A stretch of 64,000 bases of DNA from Nostoc sp. HK-01 (GTDB lineage: Bacteria; Cyanobacteriota; Cyanobacteriia; Cyanobacteriales; Nostocaceae): positions 3,475,501 to 3,539,500 of the forward strand of contig AP018318.1 in assembly GCA_003990705.1 (NCBI GenBank), in the 5' to 3' direction. The position numbers were made by a program, and so were the translations under genes. Positions 50,321 to 60,896 of this stretch are shown here, one piece after another (positions within the stretch are counted from its first letter, which is position 1; every line of letters starts with the position of its first letter). The notes below the pieces were generated by a model. That model searched no databases, was not told the origin of the DNA, and saw only the letters and a program-made list of their open reading frames with translations.

Positions 50321-51700
50321 ATGACAGTAACTAACAGTTTGCCTGATGGGCCAAGAATCCCGTACTGGCTACGAATCATTAAGTTTATTTTTCGGCCGAT
50401 AGAGTATGTTGAAGATTTTGCCAAAGTTTATGGTGACAACTTTACGGTTTGGCGCAGCCGTGGTAGTCATTTGGTATATTTCAGTCATCCCCAAGCATTA
50501 GAGCAGATTTTTACTGCTGATGCTAGTCACTTTGCGACTGGTGGCGGAGGCGGCGTTTTAAAATATTTGCTTGGTGATAATTCCTTGATTTTACTGGATG
50601 GCGATCGCCACCAACGCCAACGCCAATTACTCACACCGCCTTTTCATGGTGAGAGAATGCGGGCATACGGTCAAGCTATCCAGGAAATTACTCAACAAGT
50701 TAGCAATGAGTGGGTGATAGGTAAACCCTTTAACATCCGCGCTTCTATGCAGGAAATTACCTTGCGTGTGATTTTGCGCGTGGTGTTTGGTGTGGATGAA
50801 GGAAGCAAGTTTCAACAACTGCGCCAATTACTTAGTTCTGTCTTAGACCTCATCAGTTCTTCCCGAATGTCCGCCGCCTTATTTTTTCAGGTTATGCAAC
50901 GCGATTGGGGTAAATGGAGTCCTTGGGGAAAATTTTTAAGCCAACTGCAACAAATTAATCAACTAATTGATTCGTTGATTCAAGAACGTCGTGCCGAATC
51001 TGGGCAGAATCGTCAAGATATCCTCAGTTTATTGATTTCGGCTCGTTATGATGATGGCAAGCCTATGTCAGATGCAGAATTACGCGATGAATTAATGACA
51101 ATGTTAGTTGCGGGACATGAAACCACTGCTTCTGCATTGACTTGGGCTTTGTACTGGATTGACCGTTTACCAGAAGTCCGCGAAAAATTACTCCAAGAAT
51201 TGCATAGCTTGGGAGTTAACCCTGAACCCAGCATTGTTGCCAAATTGCCTTATTTAACAGCAGTTTGCCAAGAAACCTTGCGAATTTACCCAATTGTGAT
51301 CAATGGCTTCTTTAGAATCGTCAAGTCGCCAATTGAAATTATGGGTTACAAGTTACCCAAAGGAACAGCAGTTGTCCCCAGTATTTATTTAGCGCATCAT
51401 CGAGAAGCTGTTTACCCACAACCTAACTTATTTAAACCAGAACGCTTTTTAGAGAGACAATTTTCTCCCTACGAATATTTACCCTTTGGTGGCGGAAACC
51501 GTCGTTGTATCGGTTTGGCTTTTGCTCAGTATGAAATGAAAATTGCCCTGGCAACAATTTTGTCTCAGTTTCAAGTATCTTCTGTCAACAAACGCCCTGT
51601 GCATCCCGTACGTCGTGGTTTAACTTTAGCCACACCAGCCGGGATGCAGATGGTAGCGACACCGCAAGTCAAGCAGGTGAATACACCTGTGGAAGTGTAA
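50321..51700 (+). CDS. cytochrome P450, CYP110-like
   Basis: 459 residues from ATG 50321 (MTVTNSLPDGPRIPYWLRI); an in-frame ATG at 50249 would add 24 basic residues. P450 landmarks in order: LLDGDRHQRQRQLLTPPFHGERM (C-helix WxxxR region), AGHETTASALTWALYW (I-helix oxygen site), ETLRIYP (ExxR), FKPERFLERQFSPYEYLPFGGGNRRCIGLAFA (haem-ligating Cys). This closely follows the CYP110 pattern, the commonest P450 family of filamentous cyanobacteria, reported to hydroxylate fatty acids, alkanes and terpenes. No terpene synthase or ferredoxin partner lies adjacent. Confidence 0.93.
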   Translation: MTVTNSLPDGPRIPYWLRIIKFIFRPIEYVEDFAKVYGDNFTVWRSRGSHLVYFSHPQALEQIFTADASHFATGGGGGVLKYLLGDNSLILLDGDRHQRQRQLLTPPFHGERMRAYGQAIQEITQQVSNEWVIGKPFNIRASMQEITLRVILRVVFGVDEGSKFQQLRQLLSSVLDLISSSRMSAALFFQVMQRDWGKWSPWGKFLSQLQQINQLIDSLIQERRAESGQNRQDILSLLISARYDDGKPMSDAELRDELMTMLVAGHETTASALTWALYWIDRLPEVREKLLQELHSLGVNPEPSIVAKLPYLTAVCQETLRIYPIVINGFFRIVKSPIEIMGYKLPKGTAVVPSIYLAHHREAVYPQPNLFKPERFLERQFSPYEYLPFGGGNRRCIGLAFAQYEMKIALATILSQFQVSSVNKRPVHPVRRGLTLATPAGMQMVATPQVKQVNTPVEV

Positions 51701-51751
51701 ATTTACTAAGCAACTAGGCATATTGATTTCTCATTTTGCCTAATTGCTTGC

Positions 51752-52396
51752 TCAAATTTTAAGTTGTTGAATTTCAGCTTGCAGATTAGCTCTAGCAGAT
51801 TGTTCTCCTACCTCAAACATCAAAGGAGTAAAATATATATGCTGTCGTTGCAAAAATTTTTCTAGTACTTGTTTGCGACCTTGAATATATTCAACTTCTG
51901 CTACCCAAGCATATTCTTGACGGATAGCGTGAGCATATTTTTGATAATCAACTGGGTCAGCAGCTAAAATTGCTAAATCAGCATCTAATAAAATGTGGCT
52001 ATCAATATCATCAATAGCCGCTTGGTGGTGTTTTGTGTTGAGAATGAGACGCTGAACAATTGTGATTTGACTGATAGGAATTGCCAAATTATTTAATAAC
52101 TGACAAGCATATTCCGCACTTTTGGCTTCGTTATCGTTAGCTTGAGTATCATAAACCACATCATGAAACCAAGCTGCAAGTTGTACAGCAGGTAAATTTT
52201 GGGTATAGGCTTGCAAGGTCTGAATGTTATTCAGAACATGATGAATATGTTGCAGTGTATGGTAATAACGGCCAACAGTACAATATGCCGCAACTAATTG
52301 AGTAAAAGTTGCGGCAATTTTGCATTGGTCAACGCCAAAAAATTGTAGTGTGTACTGCCAGTGATTAAATAAGATATCTATTTTCTTATTCCCCAC
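51752..52396 (-). CDS. HD-domain metal-dependent phosphohydrolase-like protein
   Basis: 214 residues, all-helical. GRYYHTLQHIHHVL (first His pair) and AAWFHDVVYDTQANDNEAKSAEYA (HD with following helical Glu) are the metal ligands of the HD fold; later LILNTKHHQA and LLDADLAILAADPVDYQKYAHAIRQEY hold the rest, including the last Asp. This combination is the predicted metal-dependent HD phosphohydrolase family of unknown substrate that is common in cyanobacteria. It lies 104 bases downstream of the WWW-repeat gene on the same strand and may share its transcript. Confidence 0.87.
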   Translation of the reverse strand: MGNKKIDILFNHWQYTLQFFGVDQCKIAATFTQLVAAYCTVGRYYHTLQHIHHVLNNIQTLQAYTQNLPAVQLAAWFHDVVYDTQANDNEAKSAEYACQLLNNLAIPISQITIVQRLILNTKHHQAAIDDIDSHILLDADLAILAADPVDYQKYAHAIRQEYAWVAEVEYIQGRKQVLEKFLQRQHIYFTPLMFEVGEQSARANLQAEIQQLKI

Positions 52397-52500
52397 TACC
52401 TACTTCCTATTTTTGACTGTTAGTTAACTGAGAAGATAGCGCCTCCCAGTTAATTACAGCAGGTTTTGTTCCTTGGCGATCGCACCTGAGTTTAAGTTTG

Positions 52501-55014
52501 TTAATATGGCGGTTGAGCCTCAGTTGCTGGCGGAGTTTGATTATCAGCTTCTGGCGCAGGGTTTGGGTTAGGATTGGCCTGCGGCGGCTGATTATTACTT
52601 GTCCCCGCAACTCTAAATTTCGGCATCTTATATATTTTCGCTAAAGCTTCAATCAGCGAAAAATCATAGACACTCAGAGCTTTATCATCATAGCAATTGG
52701 GAGCATCTGGAGATTTTGTCATCATCTCCGGTACAAGATTTGAGAGTGCTTCAGGAACATTTGTAATATTTTCTGTATATCTCATCTGCTCAGTTGTGAT
52801 GTGTGCAAAACACAAAGCTCTAATCTGAAGCGCATCTTTGACAGGAATTTTCAGGTAATTCAATTCATCCAAATTTGATTTAAAAATACCAGCTACACCT
52901 TCAGTCCAATAGCGCTGACGAAATTCTTCATCCTGCAAAGCACTATCTTTTGGAGATACTAATAAATCTTTAACTGCGCTAATAAGTGCGCCATTTGTGC
53001 GAGCTAATTGAGTTAAATTCAATAACTCTTTGTTGAGTTTTTCGGGAGTTTGCTCATTTTTAGCCAACAATTTTGAGATTTTCAGCCAAGCACGCTGATT
53101 AAAAAGATGAGCTTGTCTGAGGTTTTCATCAGTTATTGAAGGTTGAATTCTGGAATCTGGTGGATTTTTGAGGAAGAAATCAACCATGCTGAGTCGAGCA
53201 TAGCGAGTCATACCTTCGATATTGTCTAGAGATGCAGCTTTTTTGTAATATTCTTTAGCTTTGACTAAATCTCCTAAATGTTCCGAAGACTCCCCTAAAC
53301 CAATTTCTACTTTGGCTTTGTCTTCATCACTACTAATGAATTTTTTGGCCTGAAGAAAACTATCTTGAGCTTTCAGCCAGTTAGTATTTTGTAAATATCC
53401 TTGTCCTTGAGTAATGTAAACTTTTCCCCAGGCTGGTAATGATGTCGCCACAGAACCTGTAATAGCTGTCATTCCTGCGGCGATCGCTAAGGCTGTGGGT
53501 GCTTGTTTGGTAGGCGGTAACTGTAAGTTTGTAAATAGTTTTTCGAGGGTTTTTCTACCACCGCTGGTTAAGGCTGCTGCACCACCTGCACCCAAACCGA
53601 TGACTTGTAATACCGCCGCCATGTTTTGTGACAAGTCGGCTTGTTGAACTTCTTGTCCTTCGACTTTCTGGAAAAATACTTGGCTGCTATAAGCTGTAAA
53701 CGCAGCACCAACACCCAGACAAAGTACAGCCAACGTATTGAGTAACCAGTCACGACGCGTACCCGGTTCTTCTTCCGAACCAACGATCGCCGGTTTGAGT
53801 TCCCACCACCAGCGATTTTGCCGTTTTAAGCTATCTTTCCATTGTCTGATTTGGTTATCTTTGTTCAAATCAAGTCGGTATTGTTTTAATTTGTTGTCTA
53901 AAGTAATAAGTTGTCTAGCCAGTTTTTCGGGAACGGGTTTATTGCGATAAGCTTGTTCTAATGCTTCTTCTACTCCATCACGAGCCAAAAGTGCTTCTAA
54001 AAGTTGATCGGAGGAAGGCGGTTTGCTACTTTCAATTACATCAATTGTTTTTTCGTAACGAGCGATCGCTTCATTCGGTAAAGGAACAGAACGAGTAAAA
54101 GACCACCACCAATTCATCTCTGGTGGCTTCAGGTTATTTTTCCATTCATCAACAATATCATCGTTAGCAAAAGACCAAGATTGCGCTTTTAATCGCTTGT
54201 CTAATGCAATAATTTTTTCAGTGAGATGACGCGGTGGTTGTTGTTGCTTAGTCCAAGCTTTCTCCACAGCGTCCCGTGCTAACAATACTTCTAATAGTTC
54301 TTCTGAAGCCGCTTTTGGTGGAGCTTCCATTTCATCCAGAGCTTCTTGATAACGCTTAATTGCTTGTGCTGGTAGTGGTTCAATGTTACTTAATTCCCAC
54401 CACCAAGTATTAGATGTAGTTTTACTTAAACTCTTTTTCCAATACTCCAACTTACCATCTCTAGTAATCACATCCGAGAGCGATCGCAACTTTTCATCCA
54501 GGTCGATGACAATTTTAGCGACATGTTCTGGTAAAGGTTGATTATCACGAGAAGTTTCAATGGCATCGCGTGCTAGTAATACTTCTAAAATTTGTTCTTG
54601 AGTAGGATGGGGAAGCGCTGCTGATAATGCAGAGATAGCTTGTTGATAGCGTTTTGCTACCTGGGTAGGTGACATAGCTAACGGATATTTTAAATGCCAC
54701 CACCACATATTTGGAGGAGCATTGAGACTATCTTTCCATTGTGCTAGTTCATCATCCTCACTGAGAACTTTTACTTGTGCTTTGAGGCGCTCATCTAAAC
54801 TTAATAATCTGGCATAAGTAATACCAGTGGGGTTTTGATCCATTTGCCTTTTCTTCTCTACCCCATCACGCGCTACTAACACAGCCACTTTTTGGTCAAA
54901 TGTTGCTTGTATCGGTGATTCTTCTAAGGCAATTAGAGCGTCTTCATAAACATCAATTGCTATATCTAATTGTGATTTTGAAGATACAGCAGGCTGTCCA
55001 TTTGTATGAACCAT
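52501..55014 (-). CDS. four-repeat WWW-motif membrane protein with TPR-like C-terminal part
   Basis: 837 residues, not recognised as a named family. Residues ~18-408 consist of four repeats of about 98 residues. Each has, in order: an RYQxALxxxE-like helix, (V/L)LARD(A/G)(V/I)E, a LDxRLK-like helix, a (E/Q)WKxSL helix, and a Trp-Trp-Trp close (WWW at 104-106, 204-206, 302-304 and 402-404). Residues ~435-545 contain three hydrophobic segments (LLNTLAVLCLGVGAAFTAYSS, AAVLQVIGLGAGGAAALTSG, ALAIAAGMTAITGSVATS). Residues ~550-680 look like tetratricopeptide helices, and the last 40 are Pro/Asn/Gln-rich. Probably a membrane scaffold. Confidence 0.7.
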   Translation of the reverse strand: MVHTNGQPAVSSKSQLDIAIDVYEDALIALEESPIQATFDQKVAVLVARDGVEKKRQMDQNPTGITYARLLSLDERLKAQVKVLSEDDELAQWKDSLNAPPNMWWWHLKYPLAMSPTQVAKRYQQAISALSAALPHPTQEQILEVLLARDAIETSRDNQPLPEHVAKIVIDLDEKLRSLSDVITRDGKLEYWKKSLSKTTSNTWWWELSNIEPLPAQAIKRYQEALDEMEAPPKAASEELLEVLLARDAVEKAWTKQQQPPRHLTEKIIALDKRLKAQSWSFANDDIVDEWKNNLKPPEMNWWWSFTRSVPLPNEAIARYEKTIDVIESSKPPSSDQLLEALLARDGVEEALEQAYRNKPVPEKLARQLITLDNKLKQYRLDLNKDNQIRQWKDSLKRQNRWWWELKPAIVGSEEEPGTRRDWLLNTLAVLCLGVGAAFTAYSSQVFFQKVEGQEVQQADLSQNMAAVLQVIGLGAGGAAALTSGGRKTLEKLFTNLQLPPTKQAPTALAIAAGMTAITGSVATSLPAWGKVYITQGQGYLQNTNWLKAQDSFLQAKKFISSDEDKAKVEIGLGESSEHLGDLVKAKEYYKKAASLDNIEGMTRYARLSMVDFFLKNPPDSRIQPSITDENLRQAHLFNQRAWLKISKLLAKNEQTPEKLNKELLNLTQLARTNGALISAVKDLLVSPKDSALQDEEFRQRYWTEGVAGIFKSNLDELNYLKIPVKDALQIRALCFAHITTEQMRYTENITNVPEALSNLVPEMMTKSPDAPNCYDDKALSVYDFSLIEALAKIYKMPKFRVAGTSNNQPPQANPNPNPAPEADNQTPPATEAQPPY

Positions 55015-55274
55015 TCTTTGAAAATTCCTTGGCTAATCTATATTTGTATGAGCGATTTTATGTTTTTATATACTTTGCATTTTTTAGCATTTATCTGCTT
55101 ACTCAAAAGCATCCGTCTTCAAAAAAAATCATAAATATTAGTGCCAACGCAATGATGACACTAATATCTATATCTGCCACAGTAAATGCTTGACCTTTTA
55201 TGTTTTATAACGCTGCCAAAATCAGAATCGAGAGGACTCACCTCTCAAGTTATCTGCCACAGAATACTAGTTAT

Positions 55275-55496
55275 TTAACAGCCTTGAGACATTAACGCAT
55301 ACCAAGTATTAGGGCCAACAATCCCATCAGGGTTCAAACCCTGTGTCATTTGAAAGTGTCGAACAGCATTTTCTGTTATCGGGCCAAATGCACCATCAGC
55401 ACTTAGAGAATATCCCAATGCTTGCAAAGTTTGCTGCACCATATATACATCTTGGGTTTCACAGCCTTGTTGCAACAAATAACCTGGATAAGACAT
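55275..55496 (-). CDS. small peptidoglycan-binding domain protein
   Basis: 73 residues from ATG 55496, preceded by AGGAGAG at an ideal distance; ATG 55532 is in frame but lies beyond that site. The protein is one PG_binding_1 domain: VYMVQQTLQALGYSLSADGAFGPITENAVRHFQMTQGLNPDGIVGPNTWYALM, three short helices. No signal is seen, so its placement is unclear: it may act in the cytoplasm, or be exported by another route. Confidence 0.82.
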   Translation of the reverse strand: MSYPGYLLQQGCETQDVYMVQQTLQALGYSLSADGAFGPITENAVRHFQMTQGLNPDGIVGPNTWYALMSQGC

Positions 55497-56025
55497 TTTC
55501 TCTCCTATGTTTAAAATGTTAATTTTTGTCAATTTTTTATGATTGATAATGTTGTTTAAATCCCTTTGTTTGAGATTTTAAAAGCTTTTGTCAATCATAA
55601 TTATCTGACTGATTACCACTTCCAAATAACTCTATCAAAGGCTATCAAATTGAATTGATATAAATTTGATATTGTGAATTAATTTGGAATTGCATTTTGA
55701 GAAATTAAGTATATTTTTGTTCGCAAACCAGCGAATGTCATCAGTTGAATTACTTAAGAAATCTAGGTAAGATATATTGCATTTGATGAAGCTAGACGAT
55801 GATTTTAGGACTTATACACAAATATATGCAGTAGGTGAGAGTAAAAAATTTTGGGGAGGATGGGTAACAATTCAACAGCAGTGATTAGCATTAATCGTCC
55901 CAACAAACTTGAACCCTGACCCCCACAATGGGCAACTTTGCTGATGATTAATGGTTTTTAAGCTTTGTTAGTATTCTAAAATGACCAAATACCTTGTTAA
56001 TGTATAGCCTTCGAGAGGATACTCC
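55497..56025. other. intergenic region
   Basis: AT-rich, no convincing ORF. AGGACTTATACACAAATATA near 55810 resembles the AGGACTTACGCAAAA sequence at 31360 and may be a repeat fragment. Confidence 0.4.
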
Positions 56026-56232
56026 ATGACTATTTGGGTAAATGAGCAAATTGATCCATCGGGTATGATTTATGCCTGCATTGCCTGTTGTAATGAGTCT
56101 CAAGCCAAAGATTGTCATGAGTCGTTTGCAAACAATTTGACTGAGAAACAAAAAGCCGACGGTTGGACAGCAATATTACGGATAGTCGATTCTTGGGATG
56201 AAGTACCAGTTAATGCCTTAAAACTCGATTGA
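56026..56232 (+). CDS. small conserved-type hypothetical protein
   Basis: 68 residues: MTIWVNEQIDPSGMIYACIACCNESQAKDCHESFANNLTEKQKADGW... It has CIACC, an extra Cys (KDC) and a hydrophilic helical tail with DSWDEVP. GAGAGGATA precedes the ATG as ribosome site. No family is recognised. Amino acid composition is not that of a chance frame, so it is likely expressed. Confidence 0.6.
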   Translation: MTIWVNEQIDPSGMIYACIACCNESQAKDCHESFANNLTEKQKADGWTAILRIVDSWDEVPVNALKLD

Positions 56233-56374
56233 TGAGTTGAGATGAGGTGTGAGAGGCTGGTGAGAGTACCTGATGCAATTAATAACTGCGATATTTTAAG
56301 GTTAAAATAATCAGGCTTCTGAGATATCCCACTCTCAGCAGCCGTATTTTGCCTGTCACAGATAACATTTATAT

Positions 56375-58141
56375 ATGAATGCTACACAAGAACAATTAAA
56401 AATCAAATTTGAGCAGGCAATGGTGGCTGCTTTTGGTGATGAATACGCCACAGTAGACCCTATTTTAGTGCCTGCGGGGAATCCGAAATTTGGTGATTAT
56501 CAAGCAAATGTGGCTTTATCGCTGAGTAAAAAATTAGGACAGCAACCCAGAGCGATCGCCTCTGCTATAGTCGAAAAGTTAGATGTCTCGCAAATCTGCG
56601 AACCACCAGAAATTGCTGGCCCCGGTTTTATCAACCTCAGACTCAAAACAGCCTACCTACAAGCACAACTCCAGGCTATTTACCCAGACTCTAGATTAGG
56701 CGTTCCCCAAGCGAAAACACCCCAGCAAGAAATTGTCGATTTTTCCAGTCCGAATATTGCTAAAGAAATGCACGTCGGACATTTGCGTTCCACAATTATT
56801 GGTGATTCAATCGCCAGAATTCTAGAATTTCGCGGACATGATGTTTTACGGTTAAACCATGTGGGTGATTGGGGTACGCAATTTGGTATGCTCATTGCTT
56901 ACCTGCGCGAAGTTTACCCCCAAGCTTTAACTACCGCCAACGCCTTAGATATCGGTGATTTAGTCAGCTTTTATCGCCAAGCTAAACAGCGGTTTGATGC
57001 TGATGAAACTTTCCAAGAAACAGCACGCCAAGAAGTTGTGCAATTACAAGCAGGCGCAGCAGATACCCTTCATGCTTGGAAACTGCTGTGTGAACAATCC
57101 CGCAAAGAATTTCAAGTTATTTATGATTTGCTAGATATCCATTTAAATGAGCGAGGAGAATCTTTTTATAACCCATTGCTACCCGCCATTGTGGAAGATT
57201 TAGCCAACTCTGGCTTACTTGTCGAAGACCAAGGTGCAAAAGTTGTTTTCTTAGAAGGCTATACCAATAGAGAAGGTGAACCTTTACCTTTAATTGTGCA
57301 GAAAACTGATGGTGGTTACAACTATGCCACAACAGATTTAGCCGCCTTACGCTACCGCATTCAACAAGATGCAGCCAAACGCATCATTTATGTAACCGAT
57401 GCAGGACAAAGCAATCACTTTGCTCAATTTTTCCAAGTCGCACGCAAAGCCGGCTGGATTCCTGATGATGTGGAACTAGTGCATGTTCCCTTTGGCTTGG
57501 TGTTAGGGGAAGATGGGAAAAGAATCAAAACTCGTGCTGGGGAAAGTGTAAGATTACGAGATTTGCTCGATGAAGCAATTATCCGCGCTCGTACTGATTT
57601 AGAACAGAGATTACAAGAAGATAATCGTACTGAAACAGCAGAATTTATTGCTAATGTTGCCCAAATAATTGGTATTAGCGCGGTTAAATATGCTGACTTG
57701 AGCCAAAACCGCACTAGTAACTACATCTTTAGCTATAACAAAATGCTGGATCTCAAAGGCAATACCGCGCCTTATATGCTTTATGCTTATGCACGGATTC
57801 AAGGTATTAGCCGTAAGGGTGGCATTAACTTTGAAGAATTGGGCAATAACGCTCAAGTCATATTAGAGCATGAAACAGAATTTGCCCTAGCAAAGTATTT
57901 ACTACAATTGGGTGAAGTTGTGAGTAATGTGGAACAAGATTTATTGCCCAATCGTTTATGTGAATATCTGTATGAATTGAGTAAAAAGTTTAATGTCTTC
58001 TACGATCGCACTCATGGAGTTAGGGTATTGGATGCAGAAGAACCACAGCGCACATCTCGCTTGGTTTTGTGTGATTTAACCGCCAGAACCTTAAAACTGG
58101 GATTATCACTGTTGGGAATTCAAGTCTTAGAAAGAATGTAG
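56375..58141 (+). CDS. argS: arginyl-tRNA synthetase
   Basis: 588 residues, a class I synthetase. The N-terminal ArgRS-specific domain ([21 protein letters not shown]) is followed by [30 protein letters not shown] with the HVGH form of the HIGH motif, [20 protein letters not shown], and [12 protein letters not shown]. The KMSKS-like region is [12 protein letters not shown], typical of ArgRS lacking a canonical KMSKS. The DALR anticodon-binding domain ends the protein with [13 protein letters not shown]. Charges tRNA-Arg in the cytosol. Single gene with its own upstream region. Confidence 0.97.
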   Translation: MNATQEQLKIKFEQAMVAAFGDEYATVDPILVPAGNPKFGDYQANVALSLSKKLGQQPRAIASAIVEKLDVSQICEPPEIAGPGFINLRLKTAYLQAQLQAIYPDSRLGVPQAKTPQQEIVDFSSPNIAKEMHVGHLRSTIIGDSIARILEFRGHDVLRLNHVGDWGTQFGMLIAYLREVYPQALTTANALDIGDLVSFYRQAKQRFDADETFQETARQEVVQLQAGAADTLHAWKLLCEQSRKEFQVIYDLLDIHLNERGESFYNPLLPAIVEDLANSGLLVEDQGAKVVFLEGYTNREGEPLPLIVQKTDGGYNYATTDLAALRYRIQQDAAKRIIYVTDAGQSNHFAQFFQVARKAGWIPDDVELVHVPFGLVLGEDGKRIKTRAGESVRLRDLLDEAIIRARTDLEQRLQEDNRTETAEFIANVAQIIGISAVKYADLSQNRTSNYIFSYNKMLDLKGNTAPYMLYAYARIQGISRKGGINFEELGNNAQVILEHETEFALAKYLLQLGEVVSNVEQDLLPNRLCEYLYELSKKFNVFYDRTHGVRVLDAEEPQRTSRLVLCDLTARTLKLGLSLLGIQVLERM

Positions 58142-58461
58142 GTTAAAAAGGGAGTAGGGAGTAGAAAATAAACCCTGTGAATGTTTGGCAGAAAAATGAC
58201 GTTTTCAAAGCGTAAATGTCCGCAGTCGTAAAATTTTCACCTTCTGCCTCTCCGCAGTCGCTACAACGGGGGGAACCCGCGCAACGCGCTGCTCTCTGCC
58301 TTCTGCCTTCTTCTTCACCTTCACCCAATTTTCAAGATGCAATGTGTAAGCCTACTGTATCATGAAAAAGACCAAGCTGTAGCTATGATGGGGAGGCTGT
58401 TTAACATCGGGAGCCATTTATCTGCTCATTCAGGATTCAGGACTCAAAACGCAAAATATCT
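58142..58461. other. intergenic region with dispersed repeats
   Basis: No gene seen. Contains the third CGGGGGG-family repeat (58253-58291) within a run of CTGCCTT-type heptamers. Confidence 0.5.
58253..58291. repeat. short dispersed repeat, CGGGGGG family, copy 3
   Basis: CGCAGTCGCTACAACGGGGG then GAACCCGCGCAACGCGCTG. It splits a CTGCCTC...CTGCCTTCTGCC heptamer run, so it looks inserted into an older repeat, as at 33288 and 34366. Confidence 0.6.
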
Positions 58462-60096
58462 ATGTTAGCAGGCAAAATTTTGCAGGGTGGAAAATATACC
58501 CTCACCCAAGAAATCGGACACGGTGGCTTTGGTATTACGTTTAAGGCTACGCATCACTACTTAGGTCAAGATGTAGTGATGAAAACTATTAACGAACGCT
58601 TGCGGCAACATCCAGATTTTGCCAAGTTCGAGCGCCAATTCCAAGATGAAGCCAGACGACTAGCTACCTGCATCCATCCCAACATTGTACGGGTCAGCGA
58701 CTTTTTTATCGAAGAAGGGCTACCTTATATGGTGATGGAATATATTCCTGGTGACACTTTAGGTAATGCTTTTGTCCTACCAGGGATACCCTTACCCGAA
58801 GCCACAGCTATTCATTACATCCGCCAAATTGGCGCAGCTTTACAGGTAGTTCACAATAATGGTTTGCTGCACCGCGATATCAAACCAGATAATATTATCC
58901 TCCGCCAAGGAACTCAAGAGGTAATATTAATTGATTTTGGCATTGCGCGGGAATTTAATAGTGGTGTCAAACAAACTCACACAGGAATAGTTTCTGAAGG
59001 CTACGCACCCATTGAACAATACCTAACACAAGCACCGCGCACCCCAGCTACAGATGTTTATGGTTTAGCCGCAACCTTGTATGCTTTGTTAACAGCACAG
59101 GTTCCTATGCCAGCATTATTGCGCGATCGCGAAAAAATGGCTTCCCCAAAAGAATTACAACCCCACCTAAGTGCAGCAGTCAATCAAGCTGTGATGCGGG
59201 GTATGGCGGTTGATTCGCGCTTTCGTCCATCGACTGTGGCAGAATGGTTACAACTATTGCCTGGTAGCGAAAGCAATGGCATAGTTCCAGGCGTAGCAAC
59301 TAATATAGTCGCCACCGTTGATTTATCATCCCAGCCAAGACGAGGTGTTTTCGGTAAGAAACACAAGCAAGCGCGTCTAAATCCGATTACAGTATTTACC
59401 AAACAACTAGCTGGTTTTCAAGCCTTAATTGGTGTGGGTGTAGCCTTAGTTGCAGCTACCGCAGGTTTTGGCATAACTCATCTATTCTCCTCAAATACAC
59501 AGCCAGAGTCATCTTCCAAACCACTGTTTACTAACCCAATCACCAAAACAGGGGAAAACAATACTAATCCCCAAGGTTCACAGTCATCTGTGGAGGAAGC
59601 AACTAACACTAACAAAAATACTCAAAATACGGCTGTTACTGAATCAGCCTATGTTCCAAAACGCCGCAGAAATAATCGTCCTGCACCCACGCCAACAGCA
59701 GCAACTAGTAGAGAAAATCCTTCCACAACTAAATCAGAAACCTCATCTCGGCAAAATGCTGAACAAGCTGCTGTTGCGCCTAACACCTCACCTACACCAT
59801 CATTAGTAGATAAACTGAGAGCTTACCGTTCTTATCGGGAAATTAATCGGGAAGGTTCAGCCAAGCGATCGCCTGATAATACTTCACCAGCTACTAGTAA
59901 TCAAGCTACCCCAAATCCATCAGGCAAGCGATCAAATCCTGTAGTGATACCAGTACCACCACCAACCACAGAATCAAAAAGCTCAGATTCTTCGGCTGTA
60001 GTTGTCCCAACTATCGAACGTAAGCAAAATTCTTCTAGTGACAATCCATCTTCCAAAGATGAAAAGCCACCAACAGATAGTAATGTTAGTAACTAA
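58462..60096 (+). CDS. serine/threonine protein kinase with membrane anchor
   Basis: 544 residues. The Hanks-type kinase domain fills ~1-265: [14 protein letters not shown] (glycine loop), VVMKTIN (Lys), [14 protein letters not shown] (catalytic loop), LIDFGIARE (DFG), [10 protein letters not shown] (activation-segment end) and [14 protein letters not shown]. After a short basic region there is one membrane helix (~315-335, [20 protein letters not shown]). The ~200-residue C-terminus is Ser/Thr/Pro/Asn-rich and probably disordered on the outer side, without PASTA or WD repeats. The GFGITFKA loop is characteristic of cyanobacterial PknB-type kinases. Substrates unknown. Confidence 0.93.
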   Translation: MLAGKILQGGKYTLTQEIGHGGFGITFKATHHYLGQDVVMKTINERLRQHPDFAKFERQFQDEARRLATCIHPNIVRVSDFFIEEGLPYMVMEYIPGDTLGNAFVLPGIPLPEATAIHYIRQIGAALQVVHNNGLLHRDIKPDNIILRQGTQEVILIDFGIAREFNSGVKQTHTGIVSEGYAPIEQYLTQAPRTPATDVYGLAATLYALLTAQVPMPALLRDREKMASPKELQPHLSAAVNQAVMRGMAVDSRFRPSTVAEWLQLLPGSESNGIVPGVATNIVATVDLSSQPRRGVFGKKHKQARLNPITVFTKQLAGFQALIGVGVALVAATAGFGITHLFSSNTQPESSSKPLFTNPITKTGENNTNPQGSQSSVEEATNTNKNTQNTAVTESAYVPKRRRNNRPAPTPTAATSRENPSTTKSETSSRQNAEQAAVAPNTSPTPSLVDKLRAYRSYREINREGSAKRSPDNTSPATSNQATPNPSGKRSNPVVIPVPPPTTESKSSDSSAVVVPTIERKQNSSSDNPSSKDEKPPTDSNVSN

Positions 60097-60101
60097 GTAG
60101 C

Positions 60102-60311
60102 TTAGGGTCTTAACGTAAAAATGCTATCGTCTGGTGATGATGTAGGTGCAGGGATCATGAATGGTAACATCTCTGGTTCAGCCGTAGTAGCAGCGTTGGA
60201 TGGTTGCAACTGTCCAAAGCGAATGAAAATACCAATCCCCAGACCAAAACAAAAGCAAAAACTAATAAAACCAAAGGAAAGTAATTGCATCAATTTTTGG
60301 TTTACCATCAT
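60102..60311 (-). CDS. small single-span membrane protein
   Basis: 69 residues: a hydrophobic helix at ~8-30 (LLSFGFISFCFCFGLGIGIFI), then a polar Pro/Ser/Thr-rich tail. It could be an exported or membrane-tethered peptide. Its stop is 5 bases from the convergent kinase gene. No family recognised; moderately likely to be real. Confidence 0.5.
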   Translation of the reverse strand: MMVNQKLMQLLSFGFISFCFCFGLGIGIFIRFGQLQPSNAATTAEPEMLPFMIPAPTSSPDDSIFTLRP

Positions 60312-60534
60312 GCACTCCTCAAAAGATGGTATTAGTTTACTGCAACAAAACTGAAACGAGGAGATTTTTGGCTAATAGATTAAGGTGGTGAAGAAATCAG
60401 TCAATGATTCACCTGGACAACAAAATACTTTTAACACTGTAAGCCATAACCTATCACCTATTACCTGTCCACTTTTTCCTATTATATATGGGTGTAAGGT
60501 TGTAAAAAATTAATTAGATTGATGGTGGATAGAT

Positions 60535-60753
60535 ATGTTAAAAGGTGATGGTTTTGTATTTCTCACCAAACAAGAGTATGTCTTTAATGTTCTGATGTTA
60601 AATGCTGCTCTTAATTCAATGGCTGAAATTTCGGGAACGCCAGTTGAACAAATATTTAACTACATTCGAGAAATGACAAGTGAACAGTATCAACAACTCA
60701 CTGTCGAACAAATTGAGCAAATAATTGCTGTGAATGAAGAAAAACGAGAATAA
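60535..60753 (+). CDS. small hypothetical protein
   Basis: 72 residues beginning MLKGDGFVFLTKQEYVFNVLMLNAALNSMAEISGTPVEQIFNYIREM. Helical, acidic, with EQ-rich repeats (EQYQQLTVEQIEQIIAVNEE). No conserved domain recognised. GGTGGATAG lies just before the ATG. The regular helical pattern suggests a real gene, perhaps a small regulatory or scaffold protein. Confidence 0.55.
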   Translation: MLKGDGFVFLTKQEYVFNVLMLNAALNSMAEISGTPVEQIFNYIREMTSEQYQQLTVEQIEQIIAVNEEKRE

Positions 60754-60896
60754 TTTAATAAATTATCTGGGTAAATATTAATTAGGGTATGTTATGGCTA
60801 CGTCTAGCTTTGAGCATTCGGAAGCATCATCAATAGCCGTAACGCGCCATATTTTTGGGTGCATTGCAGCAGCAAACGCTACTTGAGAGTAATCAA

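Noticed and set aside
52407-52610. 67-codon minus-strand frame at the 3' end of the WWW-repeat gene
   Set aside because: It overlaps the real gene in another frame; Arg/Gln/Leu-rich composition follows from the Pro/Asn/Gln codons read out of frame.
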